Shown here: positions 12,476 through 26,404 of the stretch, piece by piece | Numbering within the stretch: the first letter of the stretch is position 1 | Layout of the letters: each line of letters opens with the position of its first letter | Assembly: GCA_964020155.1 (NCBI GenBank) | Contig: OZ026546.1 | Span: 4,478,900-4,542,899 of the forward strand | Length of the DNA stretch: 64,000 nt | DNA from: Chondrilla cf. caribensis | Taxonomy: Eukaryota > Porifera > Demospongiae > Chondrillida > Chondrillidae | Reading direction: 5' to 3' | Translations under genes and position numbers: made by a program | The notes under the pieces: generated by a model | Seen by the model: the letters and a program-made list of their open reading frames with translations, nothing else | What the model was told of the DNA's origin: nothing | Databases searched by the model: none

Positions 12476-13080
12476 GGGGATGTAGACTAACATCTCCTTG
12501 GGTTAACCGTAACCCCAGCTACATTTGGTGGAGTTAATAATTTATTAATGCAATGGAGAGATAATGCTATGCACCTTTTTGTATAGTTCATGGGATATGC
12601 AGCATGTCCAGCTGATATTGTTACCAAACATAGATGTAAACTAATTTATGAAACAAAGTCCATCTCTGTAGGTTTCCTGTAACCCCAGCTACATTTGGAG
12701 GGGGTTATATTTTTCAATGTACATATTATAGGAGAAAATAGGGGAAAAAAAAAACACTAAGCACCCTTTGCATAACTTAGGAGAGGGTGCATGTCAGCTT
12801 GATACTAAAAACAGACCTAATTGGGGATGTAAACTAAGTTATGAAACAATTCCCATCTCCATAGGTGGCTGGTAAGCCAAGCTACACTTGGAGGTGGTAA
12901 ATATTCTGGAACGTATTGGAGAGTATAGGTGAGAAAATACAAAGCACCTAGTGGCATAGCTTATGGGAGAGAAAGAGGAGGCATCACAATCTGATATTTC
13001 GGCCAACCTAGCTGGGGATGTAAACTAACTTATGTAACAATTCCCATTTGGGTAGGTGACCCCTAACCCCAGCTATATAC
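12476..13080. repeat. Minisatellite, about four units of 155-190 bp
   Basis: Units share GGGGATGTAAACTAA, followed by a CCATCTC-GTAGGT stretch and AACCCCAGCTACATTTGGAG. Copies of the anchor start near 12476, 12632, 12823 and 13011. Related sequence (CTATAACCCC, GCATAGCTAATGG, CAGACCTAGCTGGAGG) lies in the gene C GAIN intron at about 50820-51270, so the unit is dispersed as well as tandem. Confidence 0.7.
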
Positions 13081-13850
13081 GGAGGATCAATGAATATGAT
13101 TAAAATACAGCTCGTGATTTTGGGCGCCCCAACAGGAGTGGAGAACCCGGCATCCTCAACTTGTGTCGAAATATCGTGTCCTTTAGCTGTTATCAATTGG
13201 TTGCAATTCACAGCAGTTTAAATAGGTTTGGTAGATTCCTTATTCACTTGATCATTAACAGTGTGACAAGTTATAAACTAAAGACTGATGGAATCAAATA
13301 TAAGATTGGCTCTCTGCTTTGGTCAGTTGACAATTTGCTACAACTCATGGCAGTTCTCATTTAACAAACATAGTTTGTGCCGGATAAGCAATTGTAATGG
13401 CTATTGACAAGTTATTATAAGCATTATCCCTCCCTAGTCAAACTGATAATATAATATTAGCTATATAAATTGACTTTTGTAAATCCATTGTATTTGACAT
13501 ATTAATACACTCCTTGAGGGCCTGTATCCTGTTAAAGAATCTTACTCTCTAGCTAATCATCCTGCGGATTTTCTTGCATGGGTGGTACTATATATATGAT
13601 ATGCATGTATGTGTGTGCGTGTGTTTGTTTGGGGAGGGGAGTTAGATAGGTGGATGGGTGTTAATAACTTATTTGTGCCTTTGTATGCATGTATATAAGT
13701 TCATGTTTTTTGGTTCTACTGTAGCTCTCTGTCTTCCCTTCAGCTATCATTAGCAGTATCTACAAAGGCTTCTATTGTCAAGGTTAGAGCAACATACATT
13801 TACCATACAATTGATGACAGTTGAAAATGTACAGTGGGAATGTCTTATAA

Positions 13851-13886
13851 AAGTGTGTGTGTGTGTGTTTGTGTATGAGTGTGTGT

Positions 13887-13941
<55 letters not shown>

Positions 13942-14056
13942 TGTGACACTGTGTGCATGTGTGTGTGTGTGTACATGTGTGTGACACTGTGTGTGTGTGC
14001 ATGCGCGTGCGTGTGTATATGTGTGTGCATGTGTGTGTAAGTGTGTATGCATGTGT
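13851..14056. repeat. (GT)n microsatellite
   Basis: GT-rich tract interrupted by TGTGACACTGTG blocks, upstream of the first Ser/Thr exon of gene B. Frames through it give only Cys-Val or His-Thr runs and are not coding. Confidence 0.95.
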
Positions 14057-14637
14057 GCATGTGCATCAATGCCATAGTGCTAACAACAATATGAGCTCCA
14101 TTGATATAACTGCAATTGAAATGTCAAGGTAATTTTTATTAGTTATAGTTACATTGGAATAGTTGACACACTATATAATAATAATCATTATACTGTACCC
14201 GTTATGTATGTCGTGTAATTCTGCAGTCCATATTAGGCCCCAATAGTATGAATTGCTTTATGGGTGACCATGAATGTTGTCTGTTAATGTCAACTTTACA
14301 CAACAGAGACAACTTACATAAACAATGGTTTAGACTTAAACTATAAATCTATTTAACTGTAGACACATGATCAATGAATGTAATTAGCATATGATAATTC
14401 ATACTTGGCACAAGTACAAGGCGTGAGAAATCAATCAGCTATGACCTCTGCATTTCTTGATAACTTGCCATTATAATGAACTCCATTTTCATACTTCTAC
14501 ACAGCATTATAAACATACGCATTATCCATGTACATAGTTATAAATTAAAATTAAATAAATTAAATCACTCAGCTCTGTGTATGTATGACAGAGCTTGGCA
14601 CTGCATGTATTGCTGTGGATGTGCGCGTGCATGCGTG

Positions 14638-14995
<358 letters not shown>

Positions 14996-15045
14996 GGGCA
15001 TAAACTTTAGTGTATATGTTCAAGCATGTTTATACTTTACCACAG

Positions 15046-15766
15046 GGGTGACTGAAAGCAGTTCACCTGCAGAGACCACGTTACGAGTATCTGTGGAGCT
15101 TCCCAGCTATGGTATTGTTGAGGCAACTAGCAGCCTTAGGTCTATTGTTGGAACAACTCGGGTATTCACCAGTGGCACTCAGTCAGATAGTTTGCAGAGG
15201 ACTGACGTTACACCCTCAACTCCTGCTGAGCCATCTCTCTTTCCAGCAACTGTTACTAGTTCACAGCCTTCCCCTACTTCAACCACAGGTACAATGATAT
15301 GTATATTTCAGTCTTGTTGCAGGAGGGTTAGGTTCACAGCCCCTCCACCAGATCATCAGGTACTGAATGTTCTGAAAGTTTCAAAGCACTTGGGATTGGC
15401 AATGGCAGACATAAAATACTTAGTCCAATGCATCCCCAATAACAATAGCAATAAATCATGTAAGATACATAGGTTGCTTTTCAGATTCACTTATTGACTT
15501 CATTAGATTGCAGCATTTCAAAATACCTCAATTTTATTGAATGCTCTCATCACGACACATAACACAATCATAAAATAACCACAACAACCAATGTCTGGTA
15601 CAAATGGGGTCTTTGTCATATCCATGTACATGGTTATAAAAGTCCCTCAGCTATGTACATATGTGTGATAGGGTTTAGCGCATGCTTGCTGTGTGTATGT
15701 GTGTGCTGCGCATGTATAATCTGTGTATGTATGTGTGTTTGTATAGGTGTGTGTGTGTGTGTGTGC

Positions 15767-15817
<51 letters not shown>

Positions 15818-16660
15818 TGTGTATGTGTGTGTGTGTGTGTGTGTATGTGTGTTTGTGTGTGTGTGTACAGGTACATGCACTTGTGTGTGTATGTGAGTGT
15901 GCGTATGTGTGTGCGTATGTGTGTGCGTGCGTGTATGTGTACCTACATATATACATGTGTATGTGTGCGAAAGGGAGGGGCAAAAACATATGTACGTAGG
16001 TTTAAACTTGTATATTTCACACAGGGATGATTGGAATCAGTTCACCTGCAGAGACCACAATACCAACATCAATGGAGCTATCCAGCTATGGTATTGTTGA
16101 GGCAACTAGCAGCCTTAGGTCTATTGTTGGAACAACTCGGGTATTCACCAGTGACACTCAGTCAGATAGTTTGCAGAGGACTGACGTTACACCCTCAACT
16201 CCTGCTGAGCCATCTCTCATTCCAGCAACTGTTACTAGTTCACAGCCTTCCCCTACTTCAACCACAGGTACAATGATCTGTATATTTCAGTCTTGTAGAT
16301 GGGGGAGGTTAAGGCTTAATGCAATCTATGTCCTTTACTCAAATAGTGGAAATATAATATACGTTCCCAATAACTAATAGCTAGTTGAGATTTGTAGCTA
16401 TTCAAATTAACGTTTATTCATTTTCTTCCTTCTGAATAGATAGCTAGAGTCTCAAAATATTATATTAATACTATGTGTATGATGTTTACTCATGATACAT
16501 AACACAATCATCTAATTACCCCAAAACCAATATCTTAAACAAATAGGGTATTTATCACATCCATGTACACAGTTATAAACATCCCGTGTACATATGTTTG
16601 CTAGGGGTTTGTACATATAAGAGTCTGTGTGCATGTTTGTTGTATGTGTGTGTGTGTGTG

Positions 16661-16737
<77 letters not shown>

Positions 16738-17579
16738 TTGTGTGTGTGTGTGTGTGTGTGTGGAAGGGAGGGGCAAAAATATGTGTAGGTTGAAAATGTA
16801 TATTTCACACAGGGATGATTGGAATCAGTTCACCTGCGGAGACCACAATACAAACATCAATGGAGCTATCCAGCTATGGTATTGTTGACACAACTACCAG
16901 CCTTGGGTCTATTATTGGAACAACTCGGGTATTCACCAGTGGCACTCAGTCAGACAGTTTGCAGAGGACCGACGTTACACCCTCAACTCCTGCTGAGCCA
17001 TCTCTCTTTCCAGCAACTGTTACTAGTTCACAGCCTTCCCCTACTTCAACCACAGGTACAATGATTTGTATATTTCAGTCTTGCTGAAGGGGGAGGGTTA
17101 GGCTCACAGCCCCTCCACCACATCATCAGGTACTGATGTTCTGAAAGTTTCAAAGCACTTGGGATTGTCAATGGCAGACATAAAATACTTAGTCCAATGC
17201 ATCCCCAATAACCAATAGCTATAAATTATGTAAGATACATAGGTTTCTTTTCTGATTCACTTATTGACCGCATTCCTTTAGTATAGATTGCAGGATTTCA
17301 AAATACCTCAAGTTTATTGAATTTTCTCATCAAGACACATAACACAATCATCAACAACCAATGTCTTGTATAAATAGGGTATTTGTCATATCCATGTACA
17401 CGGTTATGAAAATCCCTCAGCCTTTGTAACTATGTGTGAAGGGTTTTGCGCATGTTAGCATCTGTGTGTATGTATTCTGTGTTTGTATTCATGTGGGTGT
17501 ATTTAAATGCTTGCTGTGTGTATGTGTGTGCTGCGCATATATAATCTGTGTATGTATGTGTGTTTGTATAGGTGCGTGT

Positions 17580-17658
<79 letters not shown>

Positions 17659-18435
17659 TGCATGCGTGCATGTGTACCTACATATGTACATGTGTATGCG
17701 TGTGGAGGGGAGGGGCAAAAACATATGTAGGTTGAAATATGCATATTTCACACAGGGATGAATGGAATCAGTTCACCTGCAGAGACCACATCATGGACAT
17801 CAATGCAACTATCCAACTCTGGTATTGTTTTCACAACCACAAATCTTGGATCTATTGTTGGAACAACTCGGGTACTCACCAATAACACTCAGTCAGATAG
17901 TTCACAGATAACTGACATTACACCCTCAACTCCTGCTGAGCCATCTTCTACTTCAGGACAAGCTACTAGTTTAGAGCCTCCCCCTACTTCAACCACAGGT
18001 ACAATGATTTGTATATTTCAGTATTGTTGGCGGGGGAGGGTTAGGCTTAAGGCAATTCATGTCCTTCACTCAAATAGTGGAGAATATGATGTACGTTCCC
18101 AATAACTAATGGCTAGTTGAGATAGGCTGCTATTCAAATTAACGTTCATTGATTTTATTCCTTCTGAATAGATTGTTAGAATCTCAAATAATAATAATGA
18201 TACTATGTGTATGCTGCTTAATCATGATACACAACACAATCATCTAATTACCATAACAACCAATATCTTATACAATTAGGGTATTTATCACATCCATGTA
18301 CACATGTACAGTTGTATATATCGCGTGTACATATGTGTGATAAGGGTTTGTACATATAAGCATCTGTGGGCATGTTTGTTGTGTGTGTGTGTGTGTTCGT
18401 GTTCGTGTTTGTGCGTGTGTGTGCATGTGCGTGTG

Positions 18436-18476
<41 letters not shown>

Positions 18477-20142
18477 AGGGGAGAAAACATATGTAGGTTG
18501 AAACATGCATATTTTATACAGGGATGATAGGAATTAGTTCACCTGCAGAGACCACATCACGGACATCAATGGAGCTATCCAGCTATGGTATTGTTGTCAC
18601 AACTACCAGTCTTGGGTCTATTGTTGGAACAACTCAGGTATTCACCAGTGACACTCAGTCAGACAGTTTGCAGAGGACTGACGTTACACCCTCAACTCCT
18701 GCTGAGCCATCTCTCATTCCAGCAACTGTTACTAGTTCACAGCCTTCCCCTACTTCAACCACAGGTACAATGATTTGTATATTACAGTATTGTTGGCGGG
18801 GGAGGGTTAGATCAAAGCAGTTTATATGTATTTTCCCAAATAGTAGACATAAAATGCAAGACTACATTCCCAATAACTAATAGCTACAAGTTATGTACGT
18901 GGGTTGCTATTCAAATTAACGTTTATTAATTTTATTCCTTTTGAATAGATTGCAGAATTTCAAAATATCATATGTTTATTGGCTGGTCTAAGCATGATAC
19001 AAACACAATCTTCTTCAATTACCACAGCAACCAATATCTTATACAAAAAGAGTATCTAACATATTCAAATACACAGTAAAAAAACATCCCTCGGCTGTGT
19101 TTACATATTATGTGTGATAGGGGTTGGTACATGCAAGTAGCGCTGGGCGGTATACCAAATATATAGTAATACCGCGGTATTATTTGTGCACGGTTTTGAT
19201 ACCGGTTGACTTCTTTCTATACCGAGATATCGTGATATCATGGTATTCTCTAAGGTTTGACCGGTATTTTAAGTAATATATTCCAGAGATATCAAATTTC
19301 ACCCTGAAATGATGTGTTCTGAATCCTTCGAAACTATTGTTGCGACAGCCATGATTACGAGCACAAAAAGTGTGCATGTGTGCAGTAATACATTGTTAGA
19401 CGGAATGAGAGAATGTTGTCAAAATGGCAACGTTGTCGGCTGCAAGTTTAAATTTTTGATCAGCGAACGGGCGATACAGGTGATCCGAGCAATGAACTTC
19501 ATCTCGTCGATAAGAAGATTACTAAATCTGACATTTGGAAGTACTTTGCGCTCCGAGTTAACTTGGATGACAAAGTAGTGGATTTTTTATTTATTTATGT
19601 TTATTTATTTCATTATTATTAAATCAAGGATTCAGTTATTTCAATGCCCAACTATAACCTTAAAACTCGGTATACCGTAATACCGTCGTATGATGTTGGC
19701 AATATACCGAAACTGATATTTTTTGATACCGCCCAGCGCTACATGCAAGCATCTGTGTGCATGTTTGTTGTGTATGTGTATGTGTGTGTGTCTCTGTGTG
19801 CGTGCATACGGGTGTGTGTACACACATATGTACATGTGCAAGTGTGTGGAGGAGAGGGGCAAAAACATGTGTATGTTGAAACATGCATATTTTATACAGG
19901 GATGATTGGAATCAGTTCACCTGCAGAGACCACATTAGGAGCATCTGTGGAGCTATCCAGCTATGATATTGTTGACACAACTAGCAGCCTTGGGTCTATT
20001 GTTGGAACAACTCGGGTATTCACCAGTGACACTCAGTCAGACGGTTTGCAGAGGACTGACGTTACACCCTCAACTCCTGCTGAGCCATCTCTCATTCCAG
20101 CAACTGTTACTAGTTCACAGCCTTCCCCTACTTCAACCACAG
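15046..20142 (+). CDS. Gene B Ser/Thr-rich stalk: six 81-codon repeat exons
   Basis: Exons 15046-15288, 16025-16267, 16813-17055, 17756-17998, 18522-18764 and 19900-20142 are each exactly 243 bp, phase 1-1, and begin after a CACAG or TACAG acceptor. Each encodes about 81 residues starting G(V/M).(E/G)(S/I)SSPAETT and carrying VGTTRV.T...QSDS, VTPSTPAEPS and QPSPTSTTG. The density of Ser, Thr and Pro indicates a mucin-like, probably O-glycosylated stalk lifting the Ig head from the membrane. The copies are very similar at DNA level, including the introns, which repeat as a unit with a GT microsatellite. The fourth copy is the most diverged. Copy number could vary between alleles by unequal crossing over (inference). 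Confidence 0.85.
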
Positions 20143-23100
20143 GTACAATGATTTGTATATTTCAGTCTTGTAGACGGGAGATTAGGATCACACACCCCCC
20201 CCACACACACACCACATCATGATTGATTGATTGACTGATGTTCTCACAGGTTCAAAGTAGTCTATGGGCTTTACTATGGCAGACGTTAAATACAAATATT
20301 ATTATCAGCAAAATTAAGATTAATAAGGTTGTTGAGATAAGGTTGCTTTAGATTTTTATGCTACATTAATGGCAGATTATAGTACAGTAATACAGTATAG
20401 ACATTCAAGTTCAGAATGGAAGTAAACGAGGCAATGTGATTGGTTGTATACAATCACAAAATTAACGGTACAGTAACTACATTTATTCTCTTTACTAATG
20501 AACCTTGTTCTCTCCAACACCGCAGTTCTGCCAATAATTACTGGAAGATTGGAGAGCATCAAACTGGTGGATGGCAGCAATCACACTTTCGTATGTGCAG
20601 CACTTGCAGACCCACTGCCAACATTTGACTGGAGGTTCAATGGGGACAGAATACAACAGGACACATACAGCATCTCATCCAACACAACTCACAGCTCACT
20701 TACAGTATACAATTTGATGGTCATTGATGACGGAGAGTACACCTGCCTAGCATCTAACAGATATGGATCAGCTAGTACATCAGCTAATATTACAATATTA
20801 TGTGAGCAGTTACAGTCCTTAGTGTAATTCGTAGTTTTAATTCTAGTATATGTTGAATATTTTTCCTCCAGTACTTCCACAGTTGACGGAATTCCCAGCA
20901 CTATTTTACAACGTTGCATTAGGAGACAATCTAACAGTATCTTGTTCAGCTGAGGGCAGACCAACCCCAAATATTACGTGGGAGAAGGATGATTTCCAAC
21001 TAATGAGTTCAGAGATTGCAAATATAAATATTTCATTTTCTGAGGGAAAAAGTGAGCTAGTAATCACAGACTTCACAAACTCCAGTAGTGGAATATACAG
21101 CTGTATAGCAACTAATGATGTTGGAAATGACTCGTGGTTTTTCCAAGTGGAGGCAGTTAGTGAGTTGCTTTATGAAAGATTAAACATGGGCATCGGTCAT
21201 TATGGTCCCAGGCATTACATACATTGGTTCGACTATAGGCACAGTATAGGGGAGTGGAATGGTGATTGTAAATATGATCCATGTGAAGATATGCTGAATC
21301 GTATAATAATAATGAACTTTGTTCTCTTCCATACCCACAGTTCGACCAGATATCACTGTACGATTGGAGAGTGTTAAATTGGTGAATGGTAGTAACCACT
21401 CATTTGTGTGTGCAGTACTTGCAGACCCACTGCCAACATTTGAGTGGAGGTTCAACGGATATAGAATACAACAGGACATATCCAAATACAGCATCTCGTC
21501 CAACACAACTTACAGCTCACTTACAGTGTACAATCTAATGATTGGTGATGACGGAGGGTACACCTGCCTAGCATCTAACAGATTCGGAACAGATAGTACA
21601 TCGGCCAATATAACAGTCTTATGTGAGTATTAATGGATATTTCTGTGCAAATCATACTGTTAGTTGCTTTCTTAATTTGACTACTACTGGTGAGCTTTTT
21701 AATTTCATTCCCCTTCAGTTCCACCGCGATTGATTGAATTTCCAGCACCCTTCTACAGTGTTGTAGTGGGGGAGGATTTAGTGGTAACCTGTTCAGCTGC
21801 TGGTAGACCAATTCCAGAAATAACTTGGAGGAGGATTAATACCCTCCTAAATACCTCTCAGAGTGGAAATAATATTCTAATCAATTCCTCTTCAGAGGGA
21901 AGAAGTGAGCTGAGAATCATTAATATAACAGGGTCTGGCAGTGGGGATTACAGCTGTACAGCAACAAATGAAGCTGGAAATCACATGCGGTCTTTTGAAG
22001 TAAAGGTAGTAGGTAAGTTTTATAATTTTTATTTTTATAATTCAGAAGGGGAATAATCAAAAGTATAATGACGTAAAATAGTTATTATTATTATTGCTTT
22101 GAAGTGCCTGTATTTATGGTTAGTTTGAACATAATATCAACTTAATACAACACAGAGTAAAAATTCAACTTTTATGCACTTTTGCTTACCTCCAGGTTTA
22201 CTGACGCCAAATGGAGATCTCACCCTTGACTGTGGAGACCAGCAATCCTTCATGTGCATTGTAGCTAGTGTGGCAGCTGGATGGACTATCGATGGTCTGA
22301 GTGGGATAAGCGTAACAACTCAGAGTGCACTCACTGTAGCTACCAACAATCCCAGGATCTCCACTAATCATACAGTTGGCATCACACCAACATCCACCAT
22401 CACTATCAATGGGTTTACTACATCGGATAATGGAGGAATTATTCAGTGCATCGATCTACATGATAACAGTGTTCAGGGAATGATCACCATATCAATAGGT
22501 AACCCAGTTGTACATGTTGAATTTCAAGAACATCTATGGTACAGGTTATAGTAACCAATTGTTTCCACAAATACACATGCAAAATATAAGATCAACCACA
22601 CGCATACGCATGCACAAAAGCAAGCACGCACAATCTAAATGTATGCCAGTATGGCTGCACAGTATACATACCAATAATTAATGTGTATCATAGTTTTGGG
22701 CTAACACTATCATTATTTAAATACAACACCTTTATATGTGGTAGGCGTCTCAACGAAGTTTACATTCTGTTTTGTAAAGGTGAATACGAACCGCTCGAAC
22801 AGATCATTCCTTTTTTCATTTTCATTCTGTACGTCCTTACTGTTTTGTTTCGTCCATTCGTCAAGAAATAAACGGTGTTAATCAACACTAACTAAAACAT
22901 AGGCAAAAAGTACAAAGTCGCATTTGAACGCCTACCGTATGTCATTGAACTGATATATTTTGAATTACTGCATGCATGCATTTTATCATCTTTAGGCATT
23001 CCTGTCTGCTTGACCAGAGCTGCTGCTTTTACAAATGATGGAAATGATACTATAACAGTTACATGGCTACAATCCAATGATACATATCCAGTCACATCCA

Positions 23101-26100
23101 CTACAGTCACCTACTGTCCTACATCATCACCAAACTGTGGGGATAGTACAAAGTGTACCAGTCCATGTACTATTAGTGGACTAGATCCTGGTACAGAGTA
23201 TCAGTTTACAGTTATTCCAAACAACAACTGTGGAAGTCCTACTGGATGTCCTGAGAATGTGGCTATTGCTGAAACATTATGTAGGTTTTTATACAGCCAT
23301 GTATAATAAGTATGTAATATGTTACAGTGTGTATGTTTCCTGTGTGTTCGCCTCTCAATCAAATTTTGCCACAATCATTCAATTATCAGAATATTGTGCC
23401 TTGAAAATAGTATACTGATCAATATGTGTTCATTCTACACAAAATGGAAGCTCGGGTGAATATTGTGCACTGTCCATGAACCTGCTAAAGTAAACCAGGC
23501 TTGATAAAAAATGAGATACCTGATATACAGATAACCGACATGTGGACACAGTAATCCAGCCAGCCCTGTTTCATATGAGTACCAATAAAAATAATCAAAA
23601 TTATAGTCAATAATATTCATTGACAAAATAGTTACAACAGAAATGCATCATTATTCACCTGTGTTAGCAATCACACTGGATGTTTCAGATAGCATTTACG
23701 GCTGCACTTAATGTTTGGTGATTCTATCCTGTCTTATATAGCTTCTCCAGTTATTGTTCCAGTTGGTGGAAATTCTCTGTCTGTTAGTGTTGGAGAGGAT
23801 GCTTCGCTACATTTTGACATCATCAGAGCTAATCCTCCTGTTCTGAGGGACAATGTCACATGGACCATCTCTGCCAGCACTGGACAAAGGACACTGAAGT
23901 GTGAAAACACTACCAGGTACGCATTCCCAACTCCCCGACTGCTACACCTCTTCATATACCGTCCAAATTGCAGATTTTAAGCTTAATTCAATCAATTCGC
24001 ACAAATAATTATTGGTATAATATTATTATACATCATAATTATCAGCACCAATATTATCTCTTTGAAGGTACACGTTCTCAAATGATTGCTTGAGTCTTCA
24101 TATCACAAATACTCAACAGACTGACAGAGGAACCTATAGTGTGATTGTCATTAACAGACTAGGGACAGGATCAAGTGAAATCAGCATATCAGTCAGTGGA
24201 GGTCAGAAATTTCATTTCGCTTGAATAACAAAGTAGAACCACTATAATATTATTGTACAACAAAAAAATCAAAATTACTTTATACCTTACAAACTACCTC
24301 AGGCAGTGTAGGCGCCATTTCAACAAATGATAGTTTATCATCAACATGACAGTAATTATAGTCTCATTTCTTCATTCAACCCACATGCAGTTGAACCGAT
24401 TATTACGAAACGTTTGGAGACCACCACTCTTGCAGTTGGTAGTAATCACACTTTTGTGTGTACAGCACTTGGAGACCCTGCACCAACCTTTGGTTGGAGG
24501 TTCAATGGGGACAGAATTGTACAGGAAACATCAAAATACAGCATCTCATCCAACACAACTCACAGCTCACTTACAGTATACAATTTGATGGTAAGTGATG
24601 ATGGAGAGTATACCTGCCTAGCATCTAACAGATATGGAACAGACAGGACATCAGCTGAATTAGCAGTCCTATGTGAGTAAAAATTAACATAATACATTAC
24701 ATTCACATCAACATTCATCCATGGTACTTTTTCATAAATTTAGTTCATCCACAATTAACTGAATTCCCAAGAGGAGTACGCAGTGTTGTATTGGGAGAGG
24801 ATTTGGTGGCGTCTTGTACAGCCGAGGGTAGACCAACCCCTGACATCGTATGGAGTAGGAATAATAAACCCTTAACTAGTTCGGAAAGTATGAATATCCT
24901 TATTTTATCTATTGGAATGAGAAGTGAACTACAAATCACTAGTTTTACACATACAAACAGTGGGGAATACAGCTGTACAGCATCCAATGGAGTTGGAAAT
25001 GACACACGGTATTTTGAAGTTAATATAATTGGTGAGTTAAAAAAATTACATGTTGTATAGTTCAAATTTAATCTCCCTACCCTCTGCCCATACCCCACAC
25101 ACTGTTAGCTGTCAGGCGTTATACTAACAAATGTTTGAATGTTATAGGAAGGTACACATATATGGTCAAATGGATCCATGTATGCAACTTGCCATTACGT
25201 ATCACGATATGCATGTCATTATATGATTGTACAATGGGTTGGTTTGATATCAATTTTCATAGTGAGACCAACAATCACTGGAATCAACATTAGTGCTGAC
25301 TCTGTGCCAACAAGTTCAATCGCACACAGTGGAAACATAAGCTTTGAAGAGTTTTCTACAAACACTATTTTCACCTGCACAGCCAATGGCATGCCTTTGC
25401 CAGAGATTGAGTGGTTGTTTGATGGAACTATTCTCTCCAGCGATAACAGAATAGCTGTTGACAGCAATATGGTACCTTCTGAAGATGAAAGTGGTGGCTT
25501 CAGTGTCTCCACTCTCACTATCAGCACTCTACAGTTGAGTGACAGAGGAATGTACACATGTAGAGCAGTCAGTGGCAATGTGTCACCCATTCCCGGACAG
25601 TCAGCAGTGACCTTTGAACTTATTGTCTCATGTGGGTTACTAGTGTTTCTATTGACATACACCCAAATGCACGGGCACACACACACATAAATGATATGCA
25701 CAGTTGTCGACTTTGAACATTTCTAATTACCTTTCTTCTAAGGGTTTATTTTCTAATTAATTCACAGCTCGAAATGAGTGTATGTCCAATCCGTGTCAAA
25801 ACAATGGAGTATGTATTGATGGAATTGGAGACTATAGCTGCATTTGTATACAAACCAGCTTAGTAGTATACAGTGGCAAAGACTGCACAGAAGGTATATA
25901 CAGTGGCGTAATTGTACTTACTAGATTGAACAAATGGGTTGTATCATTGGATAATCATTTCCACCCTTTACTCTCCAGTCCTCGACTTGAGTTCCCCTCC
26001 TAGCATCACAACCCAGCCAACAGGGAGGAAGGATAAGTTATTTGACAAGGTTACCCTAATGTGCAGTGCAGATGGTAATCCCGATCCAGTCATAAGGTGG

Positions 26101-26333
26101 TACAAGGACGGCGTAGCCCTGGAGGGTCCTCAGTCTGTGGGTGGAGTGTACACTATTGACAGGATCAAACCAGAGGACAGGGGAACCTACCACTGTCAGG
26201 CCACTAATACAAGAGGGACTGCAAAGTCTGTATCGGTCAAAGTTATAATCCAAGGTACATTAAATGCACACACTGTGCATGTGTTTGTGTGCGTGTGTGC
26301 GTACATGCATGTGTGTGTGTGTGTGTGTGCGTG

Positions 26334-26404
<71 letters not shown>

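Noticed and set aside
13745..13781. Possible small exon after CTTCCCTTCAG upstream of gene B
   Set aside because: It has acceptor and donor-like ends but no counterpart in genes C or D and no signal-peptide character.
14476..14504. Short ATG frame (MNSIFILLH) as a signal peptide of gene B
   Set aside because: It resembles the gene C start only in the first residues, is too short before the next AG, and is not supported by a phase-compatible donor.
15046..20142. Regularly spaced repeats as a CRISPR array
   Set aside because: The units are 243-bp coding exons with introns in an animal gene, not short palindromic repeats with unique spacers.
22683..22871. Frame with a hydrophobic stretch (FFIFILYVLTVLF)
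   Set aside because: Located in an intron and mostly within a MITE candidate; not present in the paralogues.
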